Shown: one piece after another, positions 9,556-17,811 of the stretch
Position numbering within the stretch: the stretch's first letter is position 1
How the letters are laid out: every line of letters begins with the position of its first letter
From: Oxalobacteraceae bacterium
GTDB taxonomy: Bacteria > Pseudomonadota > Gammaproteobacteria > Burkholderiales > Burkholderiaceae_D
NCBI GenBank assembly: GCA_900299005.1
Contig: OMID01000122.1
Location: 1-61,124 of the forward strand
DNA: 61,124 nucleotides
Reading direction: 5' to 3'
Notes under the pieces: model-generated
Database searches by the model: none
The model's input: the letters and a program-made list of their open reading frames with translations, nothing else
Told to the model about the DNA's origin: nothing
Translations under genes and position numbers: made by a program

Positions 9556-9638
9556 TAGGCCCTAGCAAAAATGCCGCTGGCCGCGTTGGGGTCGCCTTAC
9601 CAGCAACCGCGCTGCTTCGCGGCGCTCATTTTGATAGC
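9556..9638 (+). repeat. repeat family R3, copy 1 of 2
   Basis: About 83 bases that match 10315-10398 in the same orientation. Long identical runs include GCTGGCCGCGTTGG and CTGCTTCGCGGCGCT. The ends carry an imperfect inverted repeat (CAAAAATGCCGC at the left, GGCGCTCATTTTGAT at the right), so the element could fold into one long hairpin. The two copies flank the single gene at 9656-10207 as direct repeats. The R1 and R3 copies together fill this intergenic gap. Confidence 0.7.
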
Positions 9639-9655
9639 ATCTTGGGTTGATCTGT

Positions 9656-10207
9656 TCAGATTGGGGGAGTGACGTTGCTCATTCTGTCCCGCACCATCAG
9701 CAAGAGCTTGATGAGATAAATGATGATTAGTGTGCCCATCAGGTCACCGATGAACATCACCGAAAAGCCAGACAAAAAACTCTGAGATACACCACGCATG
9801 GCATACCAGAGCGAGTGCAGGCCTGACGTTGCCACAGCATGAAGAAAAATCAGGGCTGAGAGGTATGTCGGCGAGAGTTGCTCCAGTGTCGACGGCAAGC
9901 CTTTGGCAAGCGCAAGGCGATACACCAGGTAGGGCACGCCGGCCGAAATGAAAGGGGATACCGCGGCCGTCACCGGATCGTCGTGAACGACACCAAAAGA
10001 CAGTGCAAGAGAGGCAAGCAGTAAACCGATCGCGCCCTCTCCGCCGAGCAGGAGTGTGTTCAGCAGTCTCAGCCCGGCAGGCAAGTAGATCCAGTTCGCG
10101 CCCGGATGGGCCTCCAGCCCGGAGAACAACCAGTCGTTAATGAAAAAAAAGCCGAAGTACAGCAACCCGGATAGGAGAACAGAGAGCACTTGTAATGCTG
10201 AAATCAT
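9656..10207 (-). CDS. hypothetical multi-pass membrane protein
   Basis: A 183-residue protein with about five hydrophobic segments (near residues 5-25, 45-70, 80-100, 115-135 and 145-170). The NWIYLPAGLRLL stretch after the first helix resembles the W-P-aG-l pattern seen in MASE1-like sensor membrane domains, but no output domain follows. I do not recognise a specific family. It is flanked by direct repeats R3 and has no operon partner. Transport, sensing or no function at all remain open. Confidence 0.55.
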   Translation of the reverse strand: MISALQVLSVLLSGLLYFGFFFINDWLFSGLEAHPGANWIYLPAGLRLLNTLLLGGEGAIGLLLASLALSFGVVHDDPVTAAVSPFISAGVPYLVYRLALAKGLPSTLEQLSPTYLSALIFLHAVATSGLHSLWYAMRGVSQSFLSGFSVMFIGDLMGTLIIIYLIKLLLMVRDRMSNVTPPI

Positions 10208-10314
10208 CTGGCGTGAGGGCAGCGACCTTGGTGATATGCCCCAAGGGTATCACTGACTGACAGTCGGTGTCTGACGCGATCCAAGTTTGCGCCATTGTTT
10301 TTTTCTTTTATTAA

Positions 10315-10398
10315 AAGGCCCCATCAAAATGCTGCTGGCCGCGTTGGAGCCGCCTTGCCAGCGATTGCACTGCTTCGCGGCGCTGATTTTGATAGAGC
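10315..10398 (+). repeat. repeat family R3, copy 2 of 2
   Basis: A direct repeat of 9556-9638 at roughly 80-85% identity by eye. Its ends form a clearer inverted repeat: ATCAAAATGCTGC against GCGCTGATTTTGAT. Immediately downstream (10408-10440) a shorter, more diverged stretch (CACCAAAATGTCGCCGGCG) resembles the left part again and may be a decayed partial copy. The 306-bp gap 10208-10513 holds nothing else that I recognise. Confidence 0.7.
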
Positions 10399-10513
10399 CT
10401 CTGAAATTCACCAAAATGTCGCCGGCGAGGTTGGCTCCATCAACAACGCCTCAGTTCAAGGAAGTTCGCTCAGCGTCATCTGCCATGGGAGTGGTTGGGT
10501 GATGTGGCCGTGG

Positions 10514-11074
10514 TCAGCCCCTTGCGCGGCCGCTTTTGGGTTGCGACTCTGACGCTGAGGTACTGGCCAGCGTGATGTTATGTTCCATGGTTTCGACGGC
10601 GATCTTGCTGTTGCGGGCAAGCTGTCCCATGCTCGCACTGACATTGTCCATCGCGGATTTCATCAGTGAGAGTGCACTTTCGGACCCTGCCGGTGCGAGT
10701 TTACCGAATTCGTCGATCAGGTTGACCATTTGCTTGCTACGCCGGTTGACCTGCTCCTCGGCTACCCGCGTCAGCGCAATCTGTGCACCTGAGGTAATGT
10801 TGGCGAGGTCACGGGCGAAGGTCAGGACAATATCTGTGTGCGGTTGTGTTTCGTGCGTACCGAGACTGAAAAATTCCTGCAGATCTTCGGCGCAGAGCAG
10901 GCGCTGTGTACTGGCCAGAGACGTGTCAAAGCTCGCTTTGGCGATACTCAGATTCAGGTTGACCATCTTTTGCGTACTGTCCAGTAAGACATCAGCGAGG
11001 CTGGTGGCAAGCCCCAGTTGTTCCTGTATCTGGTTGCGTGCGGCGGTGTAAATTTGCTCGGTAGAGTGGGACAT
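10514..11074 (-). CDS. phasin family protein
   Basis: A 186-residue alpha-helical protein of the phasin (PhaP) family, which coats polyhydroxyalkanoate granules and controls their size and number. Typical features are the EQLGLATSLADVLLDSTQK helix, the long hydrophilic coiled region, the DLANITSGAQIALTRV segment and a disordered Ser/Lys-rich tail. AGGAGC lies before the ATG. It is monocistronic and divergent from the HDAC-like operon. With the PHA-system protein at 1208-1495 it points to PHA storage. Confidence 0.8.
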   Translation of the reverse strand: MSHSTEQIYTAARNQIQEQLGLATSLADVLLDSTQKMVNLNLSIAKASFDTSLASTQRLLCAEDLQEFFSLGTHETQPHTDIVLTFARDLANITSGAQIALTRVAEEQVNRRSKQMVNLIDEFGKLAPAGSESALSLMKSAMDNVSASMGQLARNSKIAVETMEHNITLASTSASESQPKSGRARG

Positions 11075-11318
11075 CGTTGCTCCTGTGTGCTTGGGGTTGA
11101 GAATTCAGTAGTGCTTCAGGTAGGACCCGCTTCGGGATGATGCTGCAGCTGATGTTTTCCGGTGCTTGGATGGGACAATATTCGCGATGAGGGCTCATTG
11201 CGGTGCCTCATCGGTCCTCACGTTTATGGACAAGGCTGCCGCAAGAAGGCGTATTACCTGATGTGTTCAGCTGGGTTACGATAGTGACTACAGGCTCTCT
11301 CTGTTTTATCGAGACAAG

Positions 11319-12230
11319 ATGTTGAAAGCTTTTTACAGTGACCGTTTTGTGCTGCCTTTGCCGCCCGGTCATCGATTCCCGATGCAGAAATACCGCCTCC
11401 TGCGCGAGGCTGTTGCCGCTTCATTGCCGCAAGTTGTATTCGAAGAGGCGCCGCATACCAGCGATGGGGTGCTGGCACTCGCGCATCACCCGGATTACAT
11501 ACAGCGGGTAAGCGGCGGACTGCTCAGCCAGAGCGAACAAAAGGCGATTGGCTTTCCCTGGTCGCCGGAAATGGTGGAGCGCTCGCGTCGTTCGGCAGGC
11601 GCAACAATTGCTGCCTGTCGGGCGGCCTTCGCCGGCGGAGTGGGCGTGAATCTGGCCGGTGGCACTCATCATGCGCATGCGGATCATGGACAAGGTTTTT
11701 GTGTGTTCAATGATGCTGCGATTGCTGCTCGACTGATGCAGGCGGAAAGGCGGGCCAGTCGGGTGGCCATTATTGATCTCGATGTGCATCAGGGTGATGG
11801 CACAGCGGCTATTTTGCAGAACGATGATTCTGTATTCACGCTTTCGCTGCACGGTGAGCGTAACTACCCGTTCGATAAAGCATCGAGCGATCTGGATATC
11901 GCCTTGCCTGATGGTGCCGGAGATGATGATTATCTTCCTCAGCTCGAGTCGGCCCTGACGCAAATGTTCGCGCGCTTCGAACCTCAGCTATTGATTTTTC
12001 TGGCAGGCGCCGATCCGTTTGAAGGCGACAGGCTGGGTCGTCTGCGCCTGAGCATGTCGGGCATGGCGGCTCGCGACACCATGGTGATGGAGGCGGCGAG
12101 AACCCGCGGCCTGCCAGTGGCCATTGCGATGGCCGGTGGCTACGGTCGCGTGATTGAGGACACCGTTGCGGTGCATCTGCAGACCATACGGATCGCTAGC
12201 CAGTTCGGTCGTGTGATGGAGCTGGTTTGA
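11319..12230 (+). CDS. histone deacetylase-family (acetylpolyamine amidohydrolase-like) hydrolase
   Basis: A 303-residue zinc hydrolase of the arginase/deacetylase fold, which removes acyl groups from amines. The His-His dyad is in GGTHHAHADHGQGFC, zinc ligands in IDLDVHQGDGT and AGADPFEGDRLG, and the transition-state Tyr is probably in MAGGYGR. The physiological substrate of this bacterial subgroup (acetylated polyamines, acetoin-related or protein lysines) is not determined. It is the first of five coupled genes running to 15334; its stop codon overlaps the TTG start of the next gene. Confidence 0.85.
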   Translation: MLKAFYSDRFVLPLPPGHRFPMQKYRLLREAVAASLPQVVFEEAPHTSDGVLALAHHPDYIQRVSGGLLSQSEQKAIGFPWSPEMVERSRRSAGATIAACRAAFAGGVGVNLAGGTHHAHADHGQGFCVFNDAAIAARLMQAERRASRVAIIDLDVHQGDGTAAILQNDDSVFTLSLHGERNYPFDKASSDLDIALPDGAGDDDYLPQLESALTQMFARFEPQLLIFLAGADPFEGDRLGRLRLSMSGMAARDTMVMEAARTRGLPVAIAMAGGYGRVIEDTVAVHLQTIRIASQFGRVMELV

Positions 12231-13123
12231 ACGATATCGTCCAGCGCAGCCCCGCCTTGCTCGCTGACGCGCTTGCGCCATTAGTGTTCGTCCTTGTCTG
12301 GAGCACCGGTTTTATCGTGGCCAAGTTCGGCCTCCCTTATTCCCCTCCACTGACCTTCTTATTGCTCAGATACCTCGGCGTTATTGTGCTCTTGCTACCG
12401 ACGTTGCTCTTGCTTCGTGCTCCCTGGCCCACTGAGCAGGCGGGTCATATTGCGGTCGCGGGAGTGCTGGTGCAGGCGGGTTATTTGTCCGGCGTCTGGA
12501 CTGCGATCAAATACGGTATGCCAGCAGGGCTCGCGGCGCTCATTGTCGGGCTGCAGCCCGTGCTAACCGGTGTCTGCGCGCGTTGGGTCGGAGAGTTCGT
12601 TGGTCTTCGCCAGTGGACTGGTCTGTTGGTGGGGCTGGCGGGCGTGGCGCTGGTGGTGGAAGACAAGCTGACGCTTAACGGCGCGTCGGAATCGGGTGTG
12701 CTGTTGTGTGTGATGGCCCTGTTCTCAATCACTGCCGGCACGCTCTACCAGAAGCGCTTTTGTCCGAGATTCGACCTTCGCTCCGGTGCGCTGATCCAGT
12801 TTGCTGCCTCGGCCGCAGTCACTTTGCCGCTAGCGTGGTGGTTCGAAGGACTCGAACCCGGCCTTCACGCAGTACAATGGTCGCCGCAATTCATCGGCGC
12901 GCTCAGCTGGGCGGTGCTGGCACTGTCCATAGGCGCGATGTTCCTGCTGTTTGCGCTGATCAGAAAAAACGCCGCGACGCATGTGTCCAGCCTGATGTAC
13001 CTCACGCCAGCAGCGACTGCGCTCATGGCATGGTTGCTGTTCGATGAGTCATTCACGCTGACCGGTGCGCTGGGTATTCTGCTCGCTGCCGCAGGCGTGG
13101 CTTTCGTGGTCCTGAAAAAATGA
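12227..13123 (+). CDS. EamA-family (DMT superfamily) transporter
   Basis: A 298-residue membrane protein with ten predicted helices in two EamA repeats, as in drug/metabolite exporters. VFVLVWSTGFIVAKFGLPYSPPLTF is the family N-terminal pattern, shown at 280-350 bp of the operon. The start is a TTG overlapping the previous stop (TTGA), and the stop overlaps the next start (ATGA). The transported compound is unknown; the neighbours suggest an export or overflow role for a small organic acid or amine, but that is only inference. Confidence 0.85.
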   Translation: MNDIVQRSPALLADALAPLVFVLVWSTGFIVAKFGLPYSPPLTFLLLRYLGVIVLLLPTLLLLRAPWPTEQAGHIAVAGVLVQAGYLSGVWTAIKYGMPAGLAALIVGLQPVLTGVCARWVGEFVGLRQWTGLLVGLAGVALVVEDKLTLNGASESGVLLCVMALFSITAGTLYQKRFCPRFDLRSGALIQFAASAAVTLPLAWWFEGLEPGLHAVQWSPQFIGALSWAVLALSIGAMFLLFALIRKNAATHVSSLMYLTPAATALMAWLLFDESFTLTGALGILLAAAGVAFVVLKK

Positions 13124-13569
13124 GAGACGCTCCTAAAACAAGAGATCACTTTCGCCATTTCCTTCCGATCAGCACTCGCTGGTCCGACAATGATGTGTAT
13201 GGCCATGTGAATAATGTCGTCTACTATCAGTGGTTCGATACTGTAGTCAACGAGTTCTTAATCGCGCATGGAACGCTGGATATTCATGAAGGTACGGCGA
13301 TCGGATTGGTAGTCGAAACCCACTGTAATTATTTTTCATCCATTGCATTTCCCGAGGCCGTTACTGCCGGGCTGTGTGTCGCGCAACTCGGAAAATCCAG
13401 CGTGCGCTACGAGGTTGGTATTTTCCGGGGCGACGATCGCGAGGCTTCCGCGCAGGGACACTTCGTGCATGTGTACGTTGACCGTATCACGCGCAAGCCC
13501 ACGCCCATACCGGAGAAATCGCGCGCGCTTCTGGAATCGATCGAGATCGCGATTGGGAGAGCCGAATGA
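13120..13569 (+). CDS. acyl-CoA thioesterase, hot-dog fold (YbgC/4-HBT-like)
   Basis: A 149-residue thioesterase. The catalytic Asp lies in the family motif DNDVYGHVNNVVYYQWFD, followed by FLIAHG and the C-terminal sheet FVHVYVDRITRKPTPIP. Such enzymes hydrolyse short- or medium-chain acyl-CoAs or aromatic acyl-CoAs. It overlaps both neighbours by 4 bp (ATGA at each end), so it is tightly coupled to the operon. The substrate cannot be assigned. Confidence 0.87.
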   Translation: MRDAPKTRDHFRHFLPISTRWSDNDVYGHVNNVVYYQWFDTVVNEFLIAHGTLDIHEGTAIGLVVETHCNYFSSIAFPEAVTAGLCVAQLGKSSVRYEVGIFRGDDREASAQGHFVHVYVDRITRKPTPIPEKSRALLESIEIAIGRAE

Positions 13570-14261
13570 TCACCACACCCGAACAAACGATCGTCGATCA
13601 GACGATCATCGCACGGCGCTCGATACGCGCTTTTCTGCCAACACCAGTCGCGCGCGAAGATATCGAGGCCTTGTTGAATGTCGCTTCGCGCGCGCCGTCT
13701 GGCTCAAACACCCAGCCTTGGAAAGTCTATGTACTGACCGGTGAAATCCGGCAGCGTCTGTCGCAAGAGATACTGGCTGTTTACAGTGATCCCGATCAGC
13801 TCTCCGCGCATCAGGAGGAATATCATTACTACCCGCAGCAGTGGGTCGCGCCGTATGTCGATCGCCGTCGCAAGATAGGTTGGGATTTGTATGCGCTGCT
13901 GGGGCTCACGCGAGACAATAAAGTCGGCATGCAAGCGCAGCATGGCCGTAACTACCGTTTTTTCGATGCCCCTGTCGGGCTGATTTTCACCATCGACCGC
14001 GTCATGGAGCAGGGATCATGGCTGGACTACGGCATGTTCCTGCAGAGTCTGATGATTGCCGCGCGCGCCAGAGGGCTCGATACCTGTCCTCAGGCAGCTT
14101 TCACGCAATTTCACAAGGTGATCGCACGCGTGCTGCAGATACCGGATAGTGAACAACTGGTGTGCGGCATGGCACTTGGGTACGCCGATCATGAAAAGAT
14201 AGAAAACACCCTGAAAACCGAACGCGAACCGGTGTCTGGCTTCGCAAAATTCCTGGAGTAA
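13566..14261 (+). CDS. nitroreductase family protein (FMN-dependent)
   Basis: A 231-residue flavoprotein. ARRSIRAFLPTPVAREDIEALL and ASRAPSGSNTQPWKVYVL form the FMN-binding N-terminus of the nitroreductase fold. GSWLDYGMFLQSLMIAARARGLDTCPQAAF is the second typical segment (residues 140-170). Such enzymes reduce nitroaromatics, quinones or enones with NAD(P)H. It sits fourth in the five-gene cluster, with a 4-bp overlap upstream and a 5-bp gap downstream. The natural substrate is unknown. Confidence 0.87.
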   Translation: MITTPEQTIVDQTIIARRSIRAFLPTPVAREDIEALLNVASRAPSGSNTQPWKVYVLTGEIRQRLSQEILAVYSDPDQLSAHQEEYHYYPQQWVAPYVDRRRKIGWDLYALLGLTRDNKVGMQAQHGRNYRFFDAPVGLIFTIDRVMEQGSWLDYGMFLQSLMIAARARGLDTCPQAAFTQFHKVIARVLQIPDSEQLVCGMALGYADHEKIENTLKTEREPVSGFAKFLE

Positions 14262-14266
14262 AAATA

Positions 14267-15334
14267 ATGAAAAAAATAGCAGTGATCGCGGGGGACGGTA
14301 TTGGAAAAGAGGTAGTTCCCGAGGGCCTGCGCGTGCTTGATGCAGCCACGCGAAAATTTGGTCTTCAGATGGGCTATGACCACTTCGACTTTGCCAGCTG
14401 TGACTACTACGCCAAGCATGGTCAAATGATGCCCAACGACTGGAAAGATCAGATTGGTGGACATGATGCGATTTATTTTGGCGCGGTTGGCTGGCCAGAT
14501 ACTGTTCCTGATCATGTGTCACTGTGGGGATCGTTGCTGAAGTTTCGTCGCGAGTTCGACCAGTACGTGAATCTGCGCCCTTGCCGGCTGATGCCAGGCA
14601 TTCCCTCGCCGCTGGCCAATCGCAAGCCGGGCGACATTGATTTTTATGTCGTGCGAGAGAATACCGAAGGGGAGTATTCATCCGTGGGCGGACGCATGTA
14701 CGAAGGTACGCCACGCGAAATCGTGTTTCAGGAGAGTGTGTTCAGCCGTGCTGGCGTCGACCGTATTCTCAAGTATGCGTTCGAGCTGGCGCAGCGCCGC
14801 CCGAAAAAACATCTGACCTCAGCCACCAAATCGAACGGCATCTCGATCACGATGCCGTATTGGGATGAACGCGTTGCTGAAATGACGCGGTCCTATCCCG
14901 GTGTGAAGGTGGATAAATTTCACATCGATATTTTGTGCGCGCACTTTGTGAAGAACCCAGACTGGTTCGATGTGGTGGTGGCGTCAAATTTGTTCGGCGA
15001 TATCCTCTCCGATCTGGGTCCGGCCTGCACCGGAACGATTGCGATCGCCCCCTCGGCCAACATCAATCCCGAAGGCTTGTATCCGTCACTTTTTGAGCCC
15101 GTGCACGGCTCGGCACCGGATATTGCGGGTAAGGGTCTGGCTAACCCCATTGGTCAGATCTGGTGTGGCGCCATGATGCTTGAACACTTTGGTCACGCAG
15201 AGGCGGGTGCCGCCATCGTGCGCGCAATCGAGACAGTGCTCGAGGCCGGTCCGTCGAACGCTCCGTTTACGCCCGACATGGGCGGCACAGCCTCGACCTC
15301 AGATCTGGGCAAGGCGATCGCCGAGGCGCTCTGA
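14267..15334 (+). CDS. tartrate dehydrogenase/D-malate dehydrogenase (decarboxylating)
   Basis: A 355-residue beta-decarboxylating dehydrogenase of the isocitrate/isopropylmalate dehydrogenase family. IAGDGIGKEVVPEGLRVL is the N-terminus, VRENTEGEYSSVGG marks the tartrate/D-malate branch, and FGDILSDLGP plus EPVHGSAPDIAGKG bind metal and NAD. It would oxidatively decarboxylate D-malate, tartrate or a related 2-hydroxyacid. A TTU-type name would be plausible, but the branch cannot be fixed without alignment. It is the last gene of the five-gene cluster. Confidence 0.85.
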   Translation: MKKIAVIAGDGIGKEVVPEGLRVLDAATRKFGLQMGYDHFDFASCDYYAKHGQMMPNDWKDQIGGHDAIYFGAVGWPDTVPDHVSLWGSLLKFRREFDQYVNLRPCRLMPGIPSPLANRKPGDIDFYVVRENTEGEYSSVGGRMYEGTPREIVFQESVFSRAGVDRILKYAFELAQRRPKKHLTSATKSNGISITMPYWDERVAEMTRSYPGVKVDKFHIDILCAHFVKNPDWFDVVVASNLFGDILSDLGPACTGTIAIAPSANINPEGLYPSLFEPVHGSAPDIAGKGLANPIGQIWCGAMMLEHFGHAEAGAAIVRAIETVLEAGPSNAPFTPDMGGTASTSDLGKAIAEAL

Positions 15335-15406
15335 TCCCGTGAGTGCGGATCCCGTTCTGCGGCTGGCGGGGTGGGATCTGTCGCCGCTCCCTTTGCGCCT
15401 GCTGGG

Positions 15407-15539
15407 GGAACGCTGGTTAATCAAACGCCGGAAGATTTCTCTTTCGGGAAATGGCGGCAAGCCCTTCAGTGGGCAGACTGCCACGTCGCACGGCGACGCT
15501 GGCTCGCCATGAAATCGGGGTTTTCTTCAGCGGCTCCCT
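15407..15539 (+). repeat. dispersed repeat family R2, copy 2 of 3
   Basis: This copy aligns with 35930-36050 and, inverted, with 1497-1616. It shares AATCAAACGCCGG, AAGATTTCTCTTTCGGGAAA, GGCGGCAAGCC, a hairpin CGTCGC-ACG-GCGACG, and GCTGGCTCGCCATGAAA. Differences in the hairpin arms keep the pairing. It occupies the 386-bp gap between the tartrate-type dehydrogenase and the PBP7-like gene; the rest of that gap holds the promoter at 15595-15622. Confidence 0.7.
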
Positions 15540-15594
15540 GGCTGTGTGGCAGGGGGGGCTGTTTTCTCAGGCGAAAATTGCATGTGGCTTAATA

Positions 15595-15622
15595 TTGACA
15601 AAAAACCATTTGCGGTGATAAA
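15595..15622 (+). promoter_or_regulatory. sigma70-type promoter before the PBP7-like gene
   Basis: A perfect TTGACA at 15595-15600 and GATAAA at 15617-15622 are separated by 16 bases. The start would be near 15629, about 90 bp upstream of the peptidase ATG. The spacing is good and the -10 box is moderate (4 of 6). Confidence 0.45.
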
Positions 15623-15720
15623 CACGTTTAATTGACGCGTATAAGCCTTTCATTCTCTTGCGGTTTTTCGGCGTTTTGCTACACTGCAAGGCAATTTTTG
15701 CATCAAAGCACGGAGTCAGG

Positions 15721-16800
15721 ATGCGCAGTTTTATTCTCAGGGCGGGTGTGCTGGCGCTCGCAGGGGTGGTTTTTTCTCCTCTTGCAGTCAGCGCAACCAT
15801 CGCCAAGCAAGACGCCCGCGGGCAGCAGGCAGTTAGCAAAAGAACAGGTCAGAGTGGCGACAGGCGTGCAGCTTCTGGGCGCAGGGTGCAGATCGTCCAC
15901 GCGAATCTGAATTCTCAGGGTAAACGCAAAGGTGCGTATCAGCGCGTCGCGTATGCCTCCGCCCTTGCGGGGGTGCCTCCCATGCTGACCGCCGGTGATC
16001 TGGCGGGCTTGAGTCTGACCCGCGACCCGCTGGATCTCAACTCGAACGCCGCGCTCGTGCTTGATCACACAACGAATGAAGTTTTGTTCGAGAAGAACGC
16101 GGAGATCTCGTTGCCCATCGCGTCGATCACCAAGCTGATGACCAGTCTGGTGGTGGTCGAGGCTGATCAGGATCTGGACGAGGTGCTCACGGTTACCGAA
16201 GAAGACGTTGACCGTGAAAAATTCAGTCACTCGCGCCTTCGTGTGGGCTCTCAGCTCTCGCGCGCAAACATGCTGCACATCGCGCTGATGAGTTCAGAGA
16301 ATCGTGCTGCTTCTGCGCTGGGACGCCACTATCCCGGTGGAATCCAGACATTCGTTACTGCGATGAATACCAAGGCTCGTGAACTGGGCATGACCCATAC
16401 GCGTTTCTCTGACTCGACGGGACTCTCCAGCGCCAATGTCTCTAGTGCCCGCGATCTCGCCAAGCTGGTCTTGGCAGCGTACCAACATCCGCTGATTCGG
16501 CAGTACTCGACCGACAGCCGCTATGTGGTCGATCCCGGAGGACGCATGCTTCAGTATCGTAACTCCAATGGCCTGATCGAAAACCCCGATTGGGAAATCG
16601 GTCTGCAAAAGACGGGCTATATCGCCGAGGCAGGCCGCTGTCTCGTGATGCAGGTGCATGTCTCTGGCCGACCGGTCGTGATGATTTTCCTTGATTCCAA
16701 GAGCAAGCAATCTCGTCTGGCAGACGCTGGTCGCATTCGCAAATGGCTGGAAAATCGCGGAGCATCGGCTTTCTCGGAGCGTTCAGCCAAGCGCAGCTGA
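15721..16800 (+). CDS. pbpG: D-alanyl-D-alanine endopeptidase, PBP7-like
   Basis: A 359-residue serine DD-peptidase that cleaves peptidoglycan cross-links in the periplasm. An N-terminal signal peptide (hydrophobic core around residues 7-24, ending VSA) precedes a basic linker. The catalytic set is complete: SITK at 135-138, SEN at 192-194 and KTG at 297-299. The frame opens at 15658, but the ATG at 15721 with GGAG upstream gives the proper signal peptide. A strong hairpin at 16826-16875 follows the stop codon. Confidence 0.9.
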   Translation: MRSFILRAGVLALAGVVFSPLAVSATIAKQDARGQQAVSKRTGQSGDRRAASGRRVQIVHANLNSQGKRKGAYQRVAYASALAGVPPMLTAGDLAGLSLTRDPLDLNSNAALVLDHTTNEVLFEKNAEISLPIASITKLMTSLVVVEADQDLDEVLTVTEEDVDREKFSHSRLRVGSQLSRANMLHIALMSSENRAASALGRHYPGGIQTFVTAMNTKARELGMTHTRFSDSTGLSSANVSSARDLAKLVLAAYQHPLIRQYSTDSRYVVDPGGRMLQYRNSNGLIENPDWEIGLQKTGYIAEAGRCLVMQVHVSGRPVVMIFLDSKSKQSRLADAGRIRKWLENRGASAFSERSAKRS

Positions 16801-16825
16801 TCTCGAGCGAGCGGGCTGCGCTCCA

Positions 16826-16875
16826 GCGCCCAAACAAAAAACGCGAACCACGGTTCGCGTTTTTTGTTTGGGCGC
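16826..16875. terminator. long perfect palindrome acting as bidirectional terminator
   Basis: Two 24-base arms are exactly complementary and separated by only two bases (AC at 16850-16851). The core is a GC-rich stem, CGCGAACC with GGTTCGCG, flanked by A6 on one side and T6 on the other, so it can stop transcription from both convergent genes, pbpG and the iclR gene. The pairing extends outward through GTTTGGGCGC, which is more than an ordinary terminator needs. Confidence 0.85.
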
Positions 16876-16968
16876 AGTATTCAGGGACGTCAATCCCGCA
16901 CCGGCAGCGCAGACTGGCCCGCGCGCCCCTTGGCATCGACGTCCTTACTGCGAACCGGAGGCTTGCCC

Positions 16969-17757
16969 TCAGGCGCTCTCGGCATTGCGGTAACCCAGCA
17001 CTGCGGAAATGTTATTTGCAGTGGCAATCAAATCGTCCAGCCATTCATCTTTGAGTCTGTCGGAGGGGGCTGAGATCGACAGTCCGGCGATAAGTCGGCT
17101 GGCATCATCGCGGATTGCGGCCGCCATGCAGCGCACGCCGAGTTCGAGTTCTTCATTGTCGCGCGCGTAGCCGCGGGCACGCACCAGAGATAGCTCTCTT
17201 TCAAGTTTGGCCAGATCCGTGATCGAGTTCTTGTTATTGCCCGCCAGTCCGGTGCGTGTCGCGTAGGCACGCACCAACTTTGCATCATCCACTGCCAAGC
17301 AGAGCTTGCCGATCGATGTCAGGTGCAGGGGCGCTCTGCCGCCGATGGCCCTGACCACCTGCATGCCCGAACGCTCGGAGAAGGCGCGGTCGATGTACAC
17401 GATTTCGTCATTCTGGCGCACCGAGAGATTGACCGTTTGCTGCGTCTTGCGGTGCAGTGCTTGCATGAAGGGCAAGGCCGCTTCGCGGACATTCAGCCGG
17501 CTTTTTACAATGTTGCCGAGTTCGAGCAGGCGCATGCCCAGCCGATAGCTGCCGGGTTCCGAACGATCGACCAAGCGTTTGGCAACCATGTCGTTGAGGA
17601 TGCGGTGGGCTGTCGAGGGATGAAGCCCGGTGGCGGTAGCGAGTTCTTTCAGGCTGACCGGGTCGGGATAGCCCGCCAGTGCGTCCAGTAGCGCCATCAT
17701 GCGTTCAATCACCTGAATGGAAGTCTTGTCGCCGTTTGCAGGAGATTCTGGTTTCAT
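16969..17757 (-). CDS. IclR-family transcriptional regulator
   Basis: A 262-residue regulator. The winged helix (SIQVIERMMALLDALAGY, then SLKELATATGLHPSTAHRIL) spans residues 13-75. A C-terminal effector domain follows, with TSIGKLCLA and ELGVRCMAAAIRD. It is divergent from lutAB, separated by 182 bp that contains two small inverted repeats. By position it likely controls lactate utilisation, although LutR/LldR regulators are usually GntR type, so this would be an alternative arrangement. Confidence 0.88.
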   Translation of the reverse strand: MKPESPANGDKTSIQVIERMMALLDALAGYPDPVSLKELATATGLHPSTAHRILNDMVAKRLVDRSEPGSYRLGMRLLELGNIVKSRLNVREAALPFMQALHRKTQQTVNLSVRQNDEIVYIDRAFSERSGMQVVRAIGGRAPLHLTSIGKLCLAVDDAKLVRAYATRTGLAGNNKNSITDLAKLERELSLVRARGYARDNEELELGVRCMAAAIRDDASRLIAGLSISAPSDRLKDEWLDDLIATANNISAVLGYRNAESA

Positions 17758-17782
17758 AGAGTTTTGGTGCGATGCAATATGT

Positions 17783-17811
17783 TGGTTATACCATAATGTG
17801 AAACAGCATTA
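17783..17811. promoter_or_regulatory. candidate IclR operator between iclR-type gene and lutA
   Basis: Two adjacent inverted repeats lie 26 bp from the regulator start: TGGT-TAT-ACCA at 17783-17793 and TAATG-N8-CATTA at 17794-17811. IclR-type operators are short AT-rich dyads near their own promoter. The location between divergent genes makes an auto- and lut-control site plausible. Confidence 0.4.
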
